DNA of 12,636 nucleotides from an uncultured Saprospiraceae bacterium (GTDB lineage Bacteria > Bacteroidota > Bacteroidia > Chitinophagales > Saprospiraceae): NCBI GenBank assembly GCA_937967535.1, contig CALCMV010000274.1, forward strand, positions 1-12,636, read 5' to 3'. The position numbers and the translations under genes were made by a program. The notes beneath the pieces were generated by a model, which made no database searches, was not told the origin of the DNA, and worked only from the letters and a program-made list of their open reading frames with translations. Of this stretch, positions 7,513 through 12,636 are shown piece by piece (the first letter of the stretch is position 1; every line of letters starts with the position of its first letter).

Positions 7513-7543
7513 TTGCCTGTTCAATATTTTTTCTTTATTTTTG
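7513..7543 (+). promoter_or_regulatory. Predicted promoter of toxin-antitoxin operon
   Basis: TTG at 7513-7515, a 20-base spacer and the -7 box TATTTTTG at 7536-7543 fit the Bacteroidota promoter consensus. The predicted transcription start falls near 7550, which excludes a TTG start at 7541 for the antitoxin and supports the ATG at 7562. Confidence 0.6.
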
Positions 7544-7561
7544 GATAAAAGTAAAATTATT

Positions 7562-7783
7562 ATGGAATTAACCATTAGTATTAAAGAACAAGCTAAAATA
7601 GATTTTTTTATGAATCTTTTGGGAGAATTTGATTATGTGGAAATTCTTAATGTCAAAGAGCATACAGATTCTTTCGCTGAACATAAAAAGTTATTGGATG
7701 CTCGTTTGGACAGAATCGAACGGGGAGAGGGTACCTTCAAAAGTTGGGATGAGATAAAGAAAAAATATGAGAGGACTACATAA
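7562..7783 (+). CDS. Antitoxin of a ParE-type toxin-antitoxin pair (addiction-module component family)
   Basis: This 73-residue protein ends with a region, LDARLDRIERGEGTFKSWDEIKKKY, of the type seen in the small addiction-module antitoxins that accompany RelE/ParE toxins (the 'putative addiction module component' group). Such antitoxins wrap their C-terminal helix around the toxin and usually repress their own operon. The start at 7562 is chosen over TTG 7541 because the promoter -7 box overlaps the latter. The reading frame overlaps the toxin gene by 17 bases, the coupling typical of these operons. The N-terminal half, with a strand-like MELTISIK start, would be the DNA-binding or dimer part but shows no recognisable motif. 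Confidence 0.8.
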   Translation: MELTISIKEQAKIDFFMNLLGEFDYVEILNVKEHTDSFAEHKKLLDARLDRIERGEGTFKSWDEIKKKYERTT

Positions 7784-8066
7784 AATTGAATTATGGAATG
7801 AAGCAGAGGACGACTTTGATAATTCATACACCTACTATGCCGAGCGGAGTGAGAAAGTAGCAGATGATTTCTACCAACACATCAAAGATTGTTTAGATAG
7901 AATCTCACAAGACCCACTTACATTTCCTGTACTACACCGAAATATCAGAAAATGTACCGTTCCAAAGTTTCCATTCATAATTTTTTTCAAAGTCGATGAA
8001 ATCATAGAAGTCATTGCTATCTTTCATACGAGTAGAAATCCACAAACATGGAAGGAACGTATTTAA
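7767..8066 (+). CDS. ParE/RelE-family toxin
   Basis: This 99-residue protein has the RelE/ParE fold pattern: an N-terminal strand (HKIELWNEAEDDF), two amphipathic helices (SYTYYAERSEKVADDFYQHIKDCLDRI), a PLTFPVLHRNIRKCTVPKFPFIIFF segment and a final strand with FHTSRNPQTW, close to the common HxxRxPxxW ending. ParE members poison DNA gyrase, while RelE members cleave mRNA at the ribosome. The long helical hairpin and the ending favour ParE, but the target is not provable from sequence. It overlaps the antitoxin gene by 17 bases at its start, and its last 19 bases overlap the ATG chosen for ruvX. The overlap suggests that ruvX transcripts may start from the toxin-antitoxin promoter. Confidence 0.85.
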   Translation: MRGLHKIELWNEAEDDFDNSYTYYAERSEKVADDFYQHIKDCLDRISQDPLTFPVLHRNIRKCTVPKFPFIIFFKVDEIIEVIAIFHTSRNPQTWKERI

Positions 8067-8512
8067 ACTTCAATCAAAATCACTTCACCACATTGAAAAG
8101 AATATTAGCCATAGATTACGGAACAAAGCGTGTCGGAATTGCCGTTTCTGACCCGATGCAAATTATTGCTACGGGCTTGGATACTGTTGCGAATGAGGAT
8201 TTGATGGATTTTTTGAAAGATTATACCTCCAAAGAAGCAGTGGAAACCTTTGTCGTTGGTGAACCGCTTGACATCAATGACGAACCCACCGAAACCACAA
8301 AAATCATCTACAAATTTGTCGAAAAACTCAAAAAAGCATTTCCCGATATTCCCGTCGAAATGATTGATGAAAGTATGACTTCCAAACGTGCCGCACGTAT
8401 TCTCGTAGAAAGCGGTGTCAAGAAAATGAAACGCCGCGAAAAAGGACGACTCGACCGCATCAGTGCCATTTTGATTTTGCAGGAATACATCGAAGACAAA
8501 CATTATAGGTAG
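8048..8512 (+). CDS. ruvX: RuvX/YqgF putative Holliday-junction resolvase / pre-16S rRNA nuclease
   Basis: This is a YqgF/RuvX protein, an RNase H-fold nuclease implicated in 16S rRNA maturation and proposed as a Holliday junction resolvase. The first catalytic strand ILAIDYGTKRVGIAVSD lies near residues 19-35, the middle block VVGEPLDINDEPTE near 68-82, IDESMTSKRAARIL near 104-117, and the closing DRISAILILQEYI supplies the last catalytic aspartate. Two starts are possible. ATG 8048 gives 154 residues and overlaps the toxin gene; TTG 8093 gives the 139-residue N-terminus MKRILAIDYG that is normal for the family. The ATG is listed, but the extra 15 residues look non-homologous, so the TTG remains a real alternative. 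The def gene follows, with its own promoter. Confidence 0.9.
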   Translation: MEGTYLNFNQNHFTTLKRILAIDYGTKRVGIAVSDPMQIIATGLDTVANEDLMDFLKDYTSKEAVETFVVGEPLDINDEPTETTKIIYKFVEKLKKAFPDIPVEMIDESMTSKRAARILVESGVKKMKRREKGRLDRISAILILQEYIEDKHYR

Positions 8513-8519
8513 TTTATAG

Positions 8520-8590
8520 AATAAGAATACCTTCTAAAATTTTTCAAGCGATTGATTATCAGTTTGAAAAATTTTAAACATGCTCTTATT
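8520..8590. terminator. Nested hairpin between ruvX and def
   Basis: TAAAATTTTTCAA at 8535-8547 pairs perfectly with 8564-8576, and the outer AATAAGA at 8520-8526 pairs with TCTTATT at 8584-8590. The 16-base loop contains GCGATTGATTATCA, shared in reverse orientation with the hairpin at 6960-7009. Its position eight bases after the ruvX stop suggests transcription termination, although no clean T-tract follows on the plus strand. Confidence 0.5.
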
Positions 8591-8592
8591 GC

Positions 8593-8627
8593 TTTGAACA
8601 TTTTGTGTCCAAATTTCTTTACATTTG
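8593..8627 (+). promoter_or_regulatory. Predicted promoter of def
   Basis: TACATTTG at 8620-8627 matches the TAnnTTTG -7 box, followed by CA. A TTTG at 8593-8596 with 23-base spacing could be the -33 element. The start codon at 8701 leaves a leader of about 65 bases. Confidence 0.5.
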
Positions 8628-8700
8628 CATCCTTAATTTTGTAGTGCTATCGTCTGTTTTGCATGAACTTGCGCTTGACACTTGAATTTGAACTTGAAAA

Positions 8701-9255
8701 ATGATTTTACCAATATACGCCTACGGGCAATCTGTTTTGAAGAAAGTCTGTGAACCAATAGACAAGGATTATCCTAATCTTGATGAACTCATAAAAAATA
8801 TGTGGGAAACCATGTACAATGCCGAAGGTGTGGGCTTGGCTGCCCCTCAAATTGGTTTGCCGATACGTTTGTTTCTCATTGATACTGTGCAGAGTATGGA
8901 GGAAGACAAGAAAGACCAAGGCATCAAGCGCGTATTCATTAATGCCCAAAAAATACAGGAAACAGGCAAGCATTGGGACTATGAGGAAGGTTGCCTGAGC
9001 ATCCCCAATATTCGTGGCGATGTGAGTCGTCCGGAAGTCTTAAAGCTGAAATATTTGGACGAAAACTTTGAGGAACATGAAGAAATTTTTGACGGTATCA
9101 ATGCGCGGGTCATCCAGCACGAATACGACCACATCGAAGGCATCCTATTCACCCAATTGCTCAAACCCATCAAGAAAAAACTCGTCAAACGCAAACTTGA
9201 TAAAATCGCCAGAGGCAAAACAGTTGCTAATTATCGCCTGAAATTCAAAACGTAA
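8701..9255 (+). CDS. def: Peptide deformylase
   Basis: Peptide deformylase removes the formyl group from the initiator methionine of nascent proteins; it is a cytoplasmic Fe2+ or Zn2+ enzyme. All three family motifs are intact in this 184-residue protein: GVGLAAPQ at 43-50, EGCLS at 96-100 with the metal-binding cysteine, and HEYDH at 140-144 with the two metal-binding histidines and the catalytic glutamate. The length and the N-terminus MILPIYAYGQ are typical of Bacteroidota type I deformylases. It follows ruvX after a hairpin and its own -7 box. The stop is immediately followed by a convergent hairpin terminator. Confidence 0.97.
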   Translation: MILPIYAYGQSVLKKVCEPIDKDYPNLDELIKNMWETMYNAEGVGLAAPQIGLPIRLFLIDTVQSMEEDKKDQGIKRVFINAQKIQETGKHWDYEEGCLSIPNIRGDVSRPEVLKLKYLDENFEEHEEIFDGINARVIQHEYDHIEGILFTQLLKPIKKKLVKRKLDKIARGKTVANYRLKFKT

Positions 9256-9274
9256 AACGATTTTGCAAATCGTT
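9256..9274. terminator. Bidirectional hairpin terminator
   Basis: AACGATTT at 9256-9263 and AAATCGTT at 9267-9274 form a perfect 8-bp stem with a 3-base loop. It starts directly after the def stop and ends eight bases before the stop of the convergent minus-strand gene, so it can serve both transcripts. Confidence 0.65.
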
Positions 9275-9281
9275 CTATATC

Positions 9282-9866
9282 TCAATAAATCTCACCATGT
9301 TTGAACATTTCGATGTCCAATCCAAGTTCTTCGGCGAGGATTTTCATTCGGGGTTGCTCATCCATATATCGTCCTAATTTCTGAATATCTTCCTGAAAAT
9401 CAAGCAAATAATCTTCATGTAATTTACGCAACAAAGTTACTAACTTGACCGCACGTTTGACAACATAGCTATCAAAAGTACGTGATTTGTGCGAAGGTGC
9501 CTTGCGTATTTTCTCTCCGAACAATCCCAAACTCTTATTGAGCATCAACAAATTGAGTTGGATTTCGCCGTACTTATCTTTCGTTGTTTTTACGTGCCGA
9601 TTAATGTCTCCGCTAACACTTCGCAAAGTCAACAACAAATAACCCGGCGAGTAAAAGCGATACTTTTCAAAACCCTTATCAATCATTTGATAAATCTCCT
9701 CACGCCGGTCATCTTTTGATTCCTGACCTTCGAGCAATTCAAAGGTCAGTTTTTCTGCCAAAGCCGAATCTTTTGCTATTAACCGAAACAGCAGTTTATC
9801 TTTTTCTTTATTAGAAAGCATCGAAATCGCTTCTTTTAATTCGTCAGGAAGTTTGGTACGTGCCAT
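9282..9866 (-). CDS. Conserved-looking hypothetical protein, helical, function unknown
   Basis: I do not recognise this family. The 194-residue protein is rich in charged residues and leucine and is probably all helical and cytoplasmic, with no signal peptide or membrane segment. It has an N-terminal KLPDELKEAI and NKEKDKLLFRLIAKD region, a central block with SPGYLLLTLRSVSGDINRH near residues 74-92, and a C-terminal GRYMDEQPRMKILAEELGLD segment. The spacing of basic and acidic residues is protein-like throughout, and the frame is long in an AT-rich setting, so it is very likely real. The ATG at 9866-9864 (MARTKLPDEL) is preferred over one at 9911. The latter would add a 15-residue stretch of low-complexity sequence that runs into the 161-bp repeat array. 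It is convergent with def and divergent from the arylsulfotransferase gene. Confidence 0.8.
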   Translation of the reverse strand: MARTKLPDELKEAISMLSNKEKDKLLFRLIAKDSALAEKLTFELLEGQESKDDRREEIYQMIDKGFEKYRFYSPGYLLLTLRSVSGDINRHVKTTKDKYGEIQLNLLMLNKSLGLFGEKIRKAPSHKSRTFDSYVVKRAVKLVTLLRKLHEDYLLDFQEDIQKLGRYMDEQPRMKILAEELGLDIEMFKHGEIY

Positions 9867-9896
9867 GTTGTAAAAATAAAAAATCAATTGGAGTAT

Positions 9897-10338
9897 TTTT
9901 GAAAAAGTCAAATATCCGTTTTTCGTAAAAGTATATTTTTTAAATTAATTTAAATTTATAAATAATTATAATTCAAGTAATTATGTGAATATTTGTATAT
10001 GAAAATTGACACAGAAATAAGCGAAAATTAACATAAAATTGTCTTATTTATATATTTTCGAGAAAGTCAAACATTCTTTTATTGAGTAAATCCTATTTAT
10101 TGTTTTTTATTTAAATTTATAAATAACTATAATTCAAGTAATTATGCAAGTTTTTATATGTGAAAATTGATACAGAAATAAGCGAAAATTAACACAAAAT
10201 TGTCTTATTTATATATTTTCGAGAAAGTCAAACGTTTGCTTTTTGCATAAATCCTATTATTTATTTTTTATTTAAATTTATAAATAATTATAATTCAATT
10301 AATTATGTGAATTTTTGTATGTGAAAATTGATACAGAT
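9897..10338. repeat. Tandem array with a 161-bp period
   Basis: Two full units (9948-10108 and 10109-10269) are about 88% identical by eye. They are flanked by a partial unit on the left (about 9897-9940, GTCAAA at 9907 aligned with 10066 and 10227) and one on the right (10270 to about 10338). Each unit starts with ATTTAAATTTATAAATAA and carries a nearly unchanged core with AAATAAG and CTTATTT arms (hairpin), CGAAAAT and ATTTTCG arms, and a GAGAAAGTCAAAC end. Divergence is concentrated in two short stretches. No open frame runs through it. The array fills the space between the minus-strand gene and the arylsulfotransferase, where it may influence either promoter. Confidence 0.85.
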
Positions 10339-10418
10339 AAAATATATAATGTGATAATTTTTTTTCCAAAAAAAACAATTAACTTGTATCTATGTTTTCA
10401 TCAAAAAAGTAAATAGCT

Positions 10419-11978
10419 ATGAAAATAAATCGTTTAATAGGACTTGTAATATGTGCCATCACACTAATAAGCTGCCGTCCAAATTCCGACGACACACCGC
10501 CTCCACCACCTGCTGACCCTGAATGGGAAGTATTATTCACCATCAATCCGGCGGGTGCCAATCCGCTTTGTGCCAAGTTGGATGTACAAACCAATCTAGC
10601 AGGAAAAATCAAAATTGATGTACTGGGGCAAGACGGCGAAACATCCGGTGTTTCGCATATTTTTCCTGCATCGGATATCAGCCATCAAATTCCAATTTTG
10701 GGTTTGTATGCCGATTATGAGAATATTGTACATGTCACTCTACTGGGTGATAATAATGAAGAATTGACCAAAGATACCCTCAAAATCCAAACGACATCTT
10801 TGCCCGAAAATTTACCCATAGCAACGGTACAAATCCGAAAAACTGACAAAATGACACCCGGTTTTACACTCGTCAGCAATCATGCAAATCACATCCCGCA
10901 CATGCCATATATGTTTGATGCTTTTGGTAAAATTCGTTGGGTTTTGGATTATCGTGAGCATCCGATATTGAATAATATGTACGCTGCGGTAGGTCTGGAA
11001 CGACTACAAAATGGGAATTTTTATTTTGGCGATGCCACCGATGATGCTATTTATGAGATAGATGTGTATGGAGAAATTTTAAATTCGTGGGATTTGGGTG
11101 GTTTTTGGTTTCATCATAATGTGCAGGAAAAACCCGATGGCAACTTTCTGCTTACGGTAGACAGTCCCGACAGTTATCACGAAAATGGCAATTTGACGAA
11201 AGAAGATTTTATCTTGGAAATTGACCGTCAGACGGGAGATATTTCGCACATTTGGGATTTGAAAGAATCGCTCGACGAATGGCGCACAACTTGGGATAAT
11301 GTACTGAATAATTCGCCTATGGACTGGCTACATGCCAATGCGGTGATTTATGATGAATCGGATGGCAATATCATCGTCAGTTGTCAAAAACAGGGACTCG
11401 TCAAGTTGGATTATGATAATAAAGTACAATGGATACTTGCGCCGCATTTGGGTTGGGATACCAACCGACAAGGCGACAATCTCAATGATTTTTTGCTCAC
11501 TCCTCTGGATGCCAACGAAAATCCTATCACCGATACGCAGGTCTTGAATGGTTATGAAAATCACCCCGATTTTGAGTGGAATTGGTATCAACACGCCCCC
11601 ATGATACTCCCCAATGGTCATTTGATGCTGTTTGACAATGGACTTAACCGGCATTACAATACAAGCGAAAAATACAGCCGCGCCGTCAAATATTTGATTG
11701 ATGAAGAAGCCATGACCGTCCGCCAAATCTGGCAATATGGCAAAGAACGTGACAACAAAACTTACTCACCTATCGTCTCGGATGTAGATTATTTACCGCA
11801 AAAAAATAATATTTTATTTAGTCCGGGCAGATGTGATTATGATGAAGAAAACCTGCGAGGCGGTAGAATTGTAGAACTTGATTACATTACACAAGAAGTT
11901 GTTTTTGAGGCATTTATAAACGGTGGATTTTTTGATTTACAATTTCATCGGACAGAACGGCTGGAGATTTATCCTTGA
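10419..11978 (+). CDS. Arylsulfotransferase (AssT-type) lipoprotein with altered active site
   Basis: This 519-residue protein matches the aryl-sulfate sulfotransferase family, which transfers sulfate between phenolic compounds without PAPS, through a sulfohistidine intermediate on a six-bladed propeller. A signal peptide with lipobox LISC places the lipid on Cys19; SDDT and a proline run follow. An N-terminal beta domain covers about residues 35-130 and the propeller about 140-519. Active-site landmarks are FWFHHN (His232/233), DWLHAN (His305) and YQHAPMILPNGH (His392, the likely sulfated histidine). The residue 18 after His305, where the Escherichia coli enzyme has its catalytic arginine, is Gln323 in SCQKQG. 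The protein may therefore have altered activity or none. No DsbA/DsbB-like partners are nearby. Upstream lies the 161-bp repeat array, and only a weak -7 candidate (TATGTTTT, 10391-10398) is seen. Confidence 0.87.
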   Translation: MKINRLIGLVICAITLISCRPNSDDTPPPPPADPEWEVLFTINPAGANPLCAKLDVQTNLAGKIKIDVLGQDGETSGVSHIFPASDISHQIPILGLYADYENIVHVTLLGDNNEELTKDTLKIQTTSLPENLPIATVQIRKTDKMTPGFTLVSNHANHIPHMPYMFDAFGKIRWVLDYREHPILNNMYAAVGLERLQNGNFYFGDATDDAIYEIDVYGEILNSWDLGGFWFHHNVQEKPDGNFLLTVDSPDSYHENGNLTKEDFILEIDRQTGDISHIWDLKESLDEWRTTWDNVLNNSPMDWLHANAVIYDESDGNIIVSCQKQGLVKLDYDNKVQWILAPHLGWDTNRQGDNLNDFLLTPLDANENPITDTQVLNGYENHPDFEWNWYQHAPMILPNGHLMLFDNGLNRHYNTSEKYSRAVKYLIDEEAMTVRQIWQYGKERDNKTYSPIVSDVDYLPQKNNILFSPGRCDYDEENLRGGRIVELDYITQEVVFEAFINGGFFDLQFHRTERLEIYP

Positions 11979-12030
11979 TTTTACTTTTATTGTTCGCGTA
12001 TTTTTTGATTTTTTTTTGGTAAAAATAAAA
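11979..12030. other. T-rich stretch after the arylsulfotransferase gene
   Basis: This short AT-rich segment contains T-runs at 12001-12006 and 12010-12017 but no clear stem upstream of them. It ends with the 7-bp AATAAAA (12024-12030) that is duplicated on the far side of the adjacent element. Confidence 0.4.
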
Positions 12031-12286
12031 TGAGTGTAACACACATTTGCGAAAGTTTAATATTAGAGTGTACTTTTTAGGCGCATAGCGTCGATACCAT
12101 TTGTAACACCTAATGTCCAACTACCCGAAAAAGGCGCGTAGCGTCGTCCCCCTTAATACGTTGGTTTTAATAGTGCCGCCGCTATGCGGCTTAGGAAGTT
12201 GTGGGGCTAATCGTTGGTTACAAAGTGTTCCGACGCTATGCGCCTAATATTACGAATCCATTTATGTGTGTCACACTCAAATAAAA
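12024..12286. mobile_element. MITE-like element, 249 bp, with terminal inverted repeats and 7-bp direct repeats
   Basis: TGAGTGTAACACACAT at 12031-12046 and ATGTGTGTCACACTCA at 12264-12279 are inverted repeats matching at 15 of 16 positions. AATAAAA directly flanks both outer ends (12024-12030 and 12280-12286), as expected for a target-site duplication. Inside, TTAGGCGCATAGCGTCG at 12077-12093 pairs perfectly with 12231-12247, followed after symmetric 7-base gaps by TTGTAAC (12101-12107) and GTTACAA (12217-12223). Two further internal copies of the GCGTAGCG-type motif lie at 12133-12146 (plus) and about 12175-12194 (minus). There is no transposase frame, so it would be mobilised in trans. The family cannot be assigned from the ends alone. 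Confidence 0.7.
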
Positions 12287-12474
12287 TGATATTGCAGTTC
12301 AAACTATTGATTTGCAGCTTTCTTTAGATGAATTATTTTAAATGCTAAAAATCCTTAATACGTGATTCCTTAGATTTGTGATTCATTTTTTGCGTTTCCT
12401 AAATTCCGGCTGCCAAATCCTAGCCCAAATCCGTCAAATCCTACAACTGCCATTCAAAATTCACTTCAAAGTCG
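12287..12474. other. Intergenic DNA without visible gene
   Basis: No open frame, clear hairpin or repeat could be supported in this stretch. Its right half is richer in C than the rest (CCAAATCC, CCCAAATCC and CAAATCC direct repeats at about 12413-12440). Confidence 0.4.
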
Positions 12475-12482
12475 TATTTTTG
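12475..12482 (+). promoter_or_regulatory. Promoter -7 box before the structured RNA candidate
   Basis: TATTTTTG followed by C at 12475-12483 fits the Bacteroidota TAnnTTTG box, predicting transcription from about 12488. No TTG is seen 19-20 bases upstream. Confidence 0.5.
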
Positions 12483-12487
12483 CTATC

Positions 12488-12630
12488 AAATTTTATAAAT
12501 CAATCAACACTGTACCAAGGACTTTCTCAAAACAGATAGCCCTTGCAGTGAATACCTGACGGTTAAACAGGCTGACTGCGAATACCGTAATGACTGCTTT
12601 AGCTGTCAATTGTATTATTATTTTAATTTT
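12488..12630 (+). ncRNA. Candidate structured RNA (small RNA or leader)
   Basis: A long stem-loop at 12508-12550 pairs CACTG, CAAGG, CT and TCT with AGA, AG, CCTTG and CAGTG, about 15 base pairs with a 3-base bulge. Next, CCTG (12555-12558) pairs with CAGG (12568-12571). The loop of that hairpin, ACGGT (12559-12563), is complementary to ACCGT at 12584-12588, a possible pseudoknot. GCAGT at 12545-12549 can alternatively pair with ACTGC at 12575-12579, which would compete with the first stem. GACTGC at 12592-12597 and GCTGTC at 12602-12607 form a final hairpin with one mismatch, followed by a T-rich tract. It lies 6-149 bases after a consensus -7 box. I do not recognise it as a known riboswitch or RNA class. 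It may be a free small RNA or the leader of a gene beyond the window. Confidence 0.45.
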
Positions 12631-12636
12631 TAATTA

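Noticed and set aside
7541..7561. TTG start for the antitoxin
   Set aside because: It overlaps the predicted -7 box, so it would lie upstream of the transcript start; ATG 7562 fits better.
8105..8503. 132-codon minus-strand frame across ruvX
   Set aside because: It lies fully opposite ruvX, whose catalytic motifs are intact, and its own product is phenylalanine-rich without any domain pattern.
9867..9911. Upstream ATG of the minus-strand hypothetical gene
   Set aside because: It adds a low-complexity 15-residue stretch whose DNA runs into the 161-bp repeat array; the ATG at 9866 gives a protein-like N-terminus.
9897..10338. CRISPR array
   Set aside because: Units are about 161 bp and repeat as whole blocks, with no short repeats alternating with unique spacers and no cas gene.
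11328..11735. 135-codon minus-strand frame inside the arylsulfotransferase gene
   Set aside because: It is antisense to a well-supported propeller-coding region and has no promoter or recognisable family.
12508..12607. TPP, SAM, cobalamin or other known riboswitch
   Set aside because: The conserved core sequences of these classes as I know them are not present, so no name is given.

Overview
The window looks like the chromosome of a member of the Bacteroidota. Several genes are preceded by the -7 box TAnnTTTG that is typical of that phylum, clear Shine-Dalgarno sites are scarce, intergenic DNA is AT-rich, and two lipoproteins carry acidic residues just after the lipobox cysteine. The dispersed-looking repeats recall genomes of the Saprospiraceae type, but a family-level placement is only a guess from sequence style.

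Layout. Positions 1-97 hold inverted and tandem short repeats at the window edge. A NeuB-type nonulosonic acid synthase gene (98-1150, minus) is transcribed away from a three-gene surface-glycan operon (1327-4834, plus): a GT-B-like transferase, a Wzx-type flippase and a SAM-dependent methyltransferase. Between the two lies a compact back-to-back promoter region, and the neuB leader contains tandem 16-bp repeats. A 403-bp AT-rich gap with an imperfect inverted repeat follows. Next come a CoA-pyrophosphatase-like Nudix hydrolase and a two-domain fasciclin lipoprotein. A 229-bp spacer then carries a nested set of inverted repeats (7014-7150).

After that come a YbjQ-family protein, a ParE-type toxin-antitoxin pair with its own promoter, ruvX (yqgF) and def (peptide deformylase). 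A convergent perfect hairpin separates def from a minus-strand gene of unknown function. A 161-bp-period tandem array (about 9897-10338) fills the gap before a lipoprotein arylsulfotransferase, in which the residue aligned with the catalytic arginine appears to be glutamine.

The last 658 bases have no protein gene but are rich in structure. They contain a 249-bp MITE-like element with 16-bp terminal inverted repeats and a 7-bp flanking direct repeat (12024-12286). They also contain a consensus promoter followed by a strongly structured RNA candidate with mutually exclusive pairings and a terminator-like end (12475-12630).

Functionally, the left third concerns cell-surface polysaccharide assembly, possibly decorated with a sialic-acid-like sugar. 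The middle is mostly housekeeping plus one addiction module. No single large novel system is evident. The best leads are the non-coding elements and the altered sulfotransferase active site.
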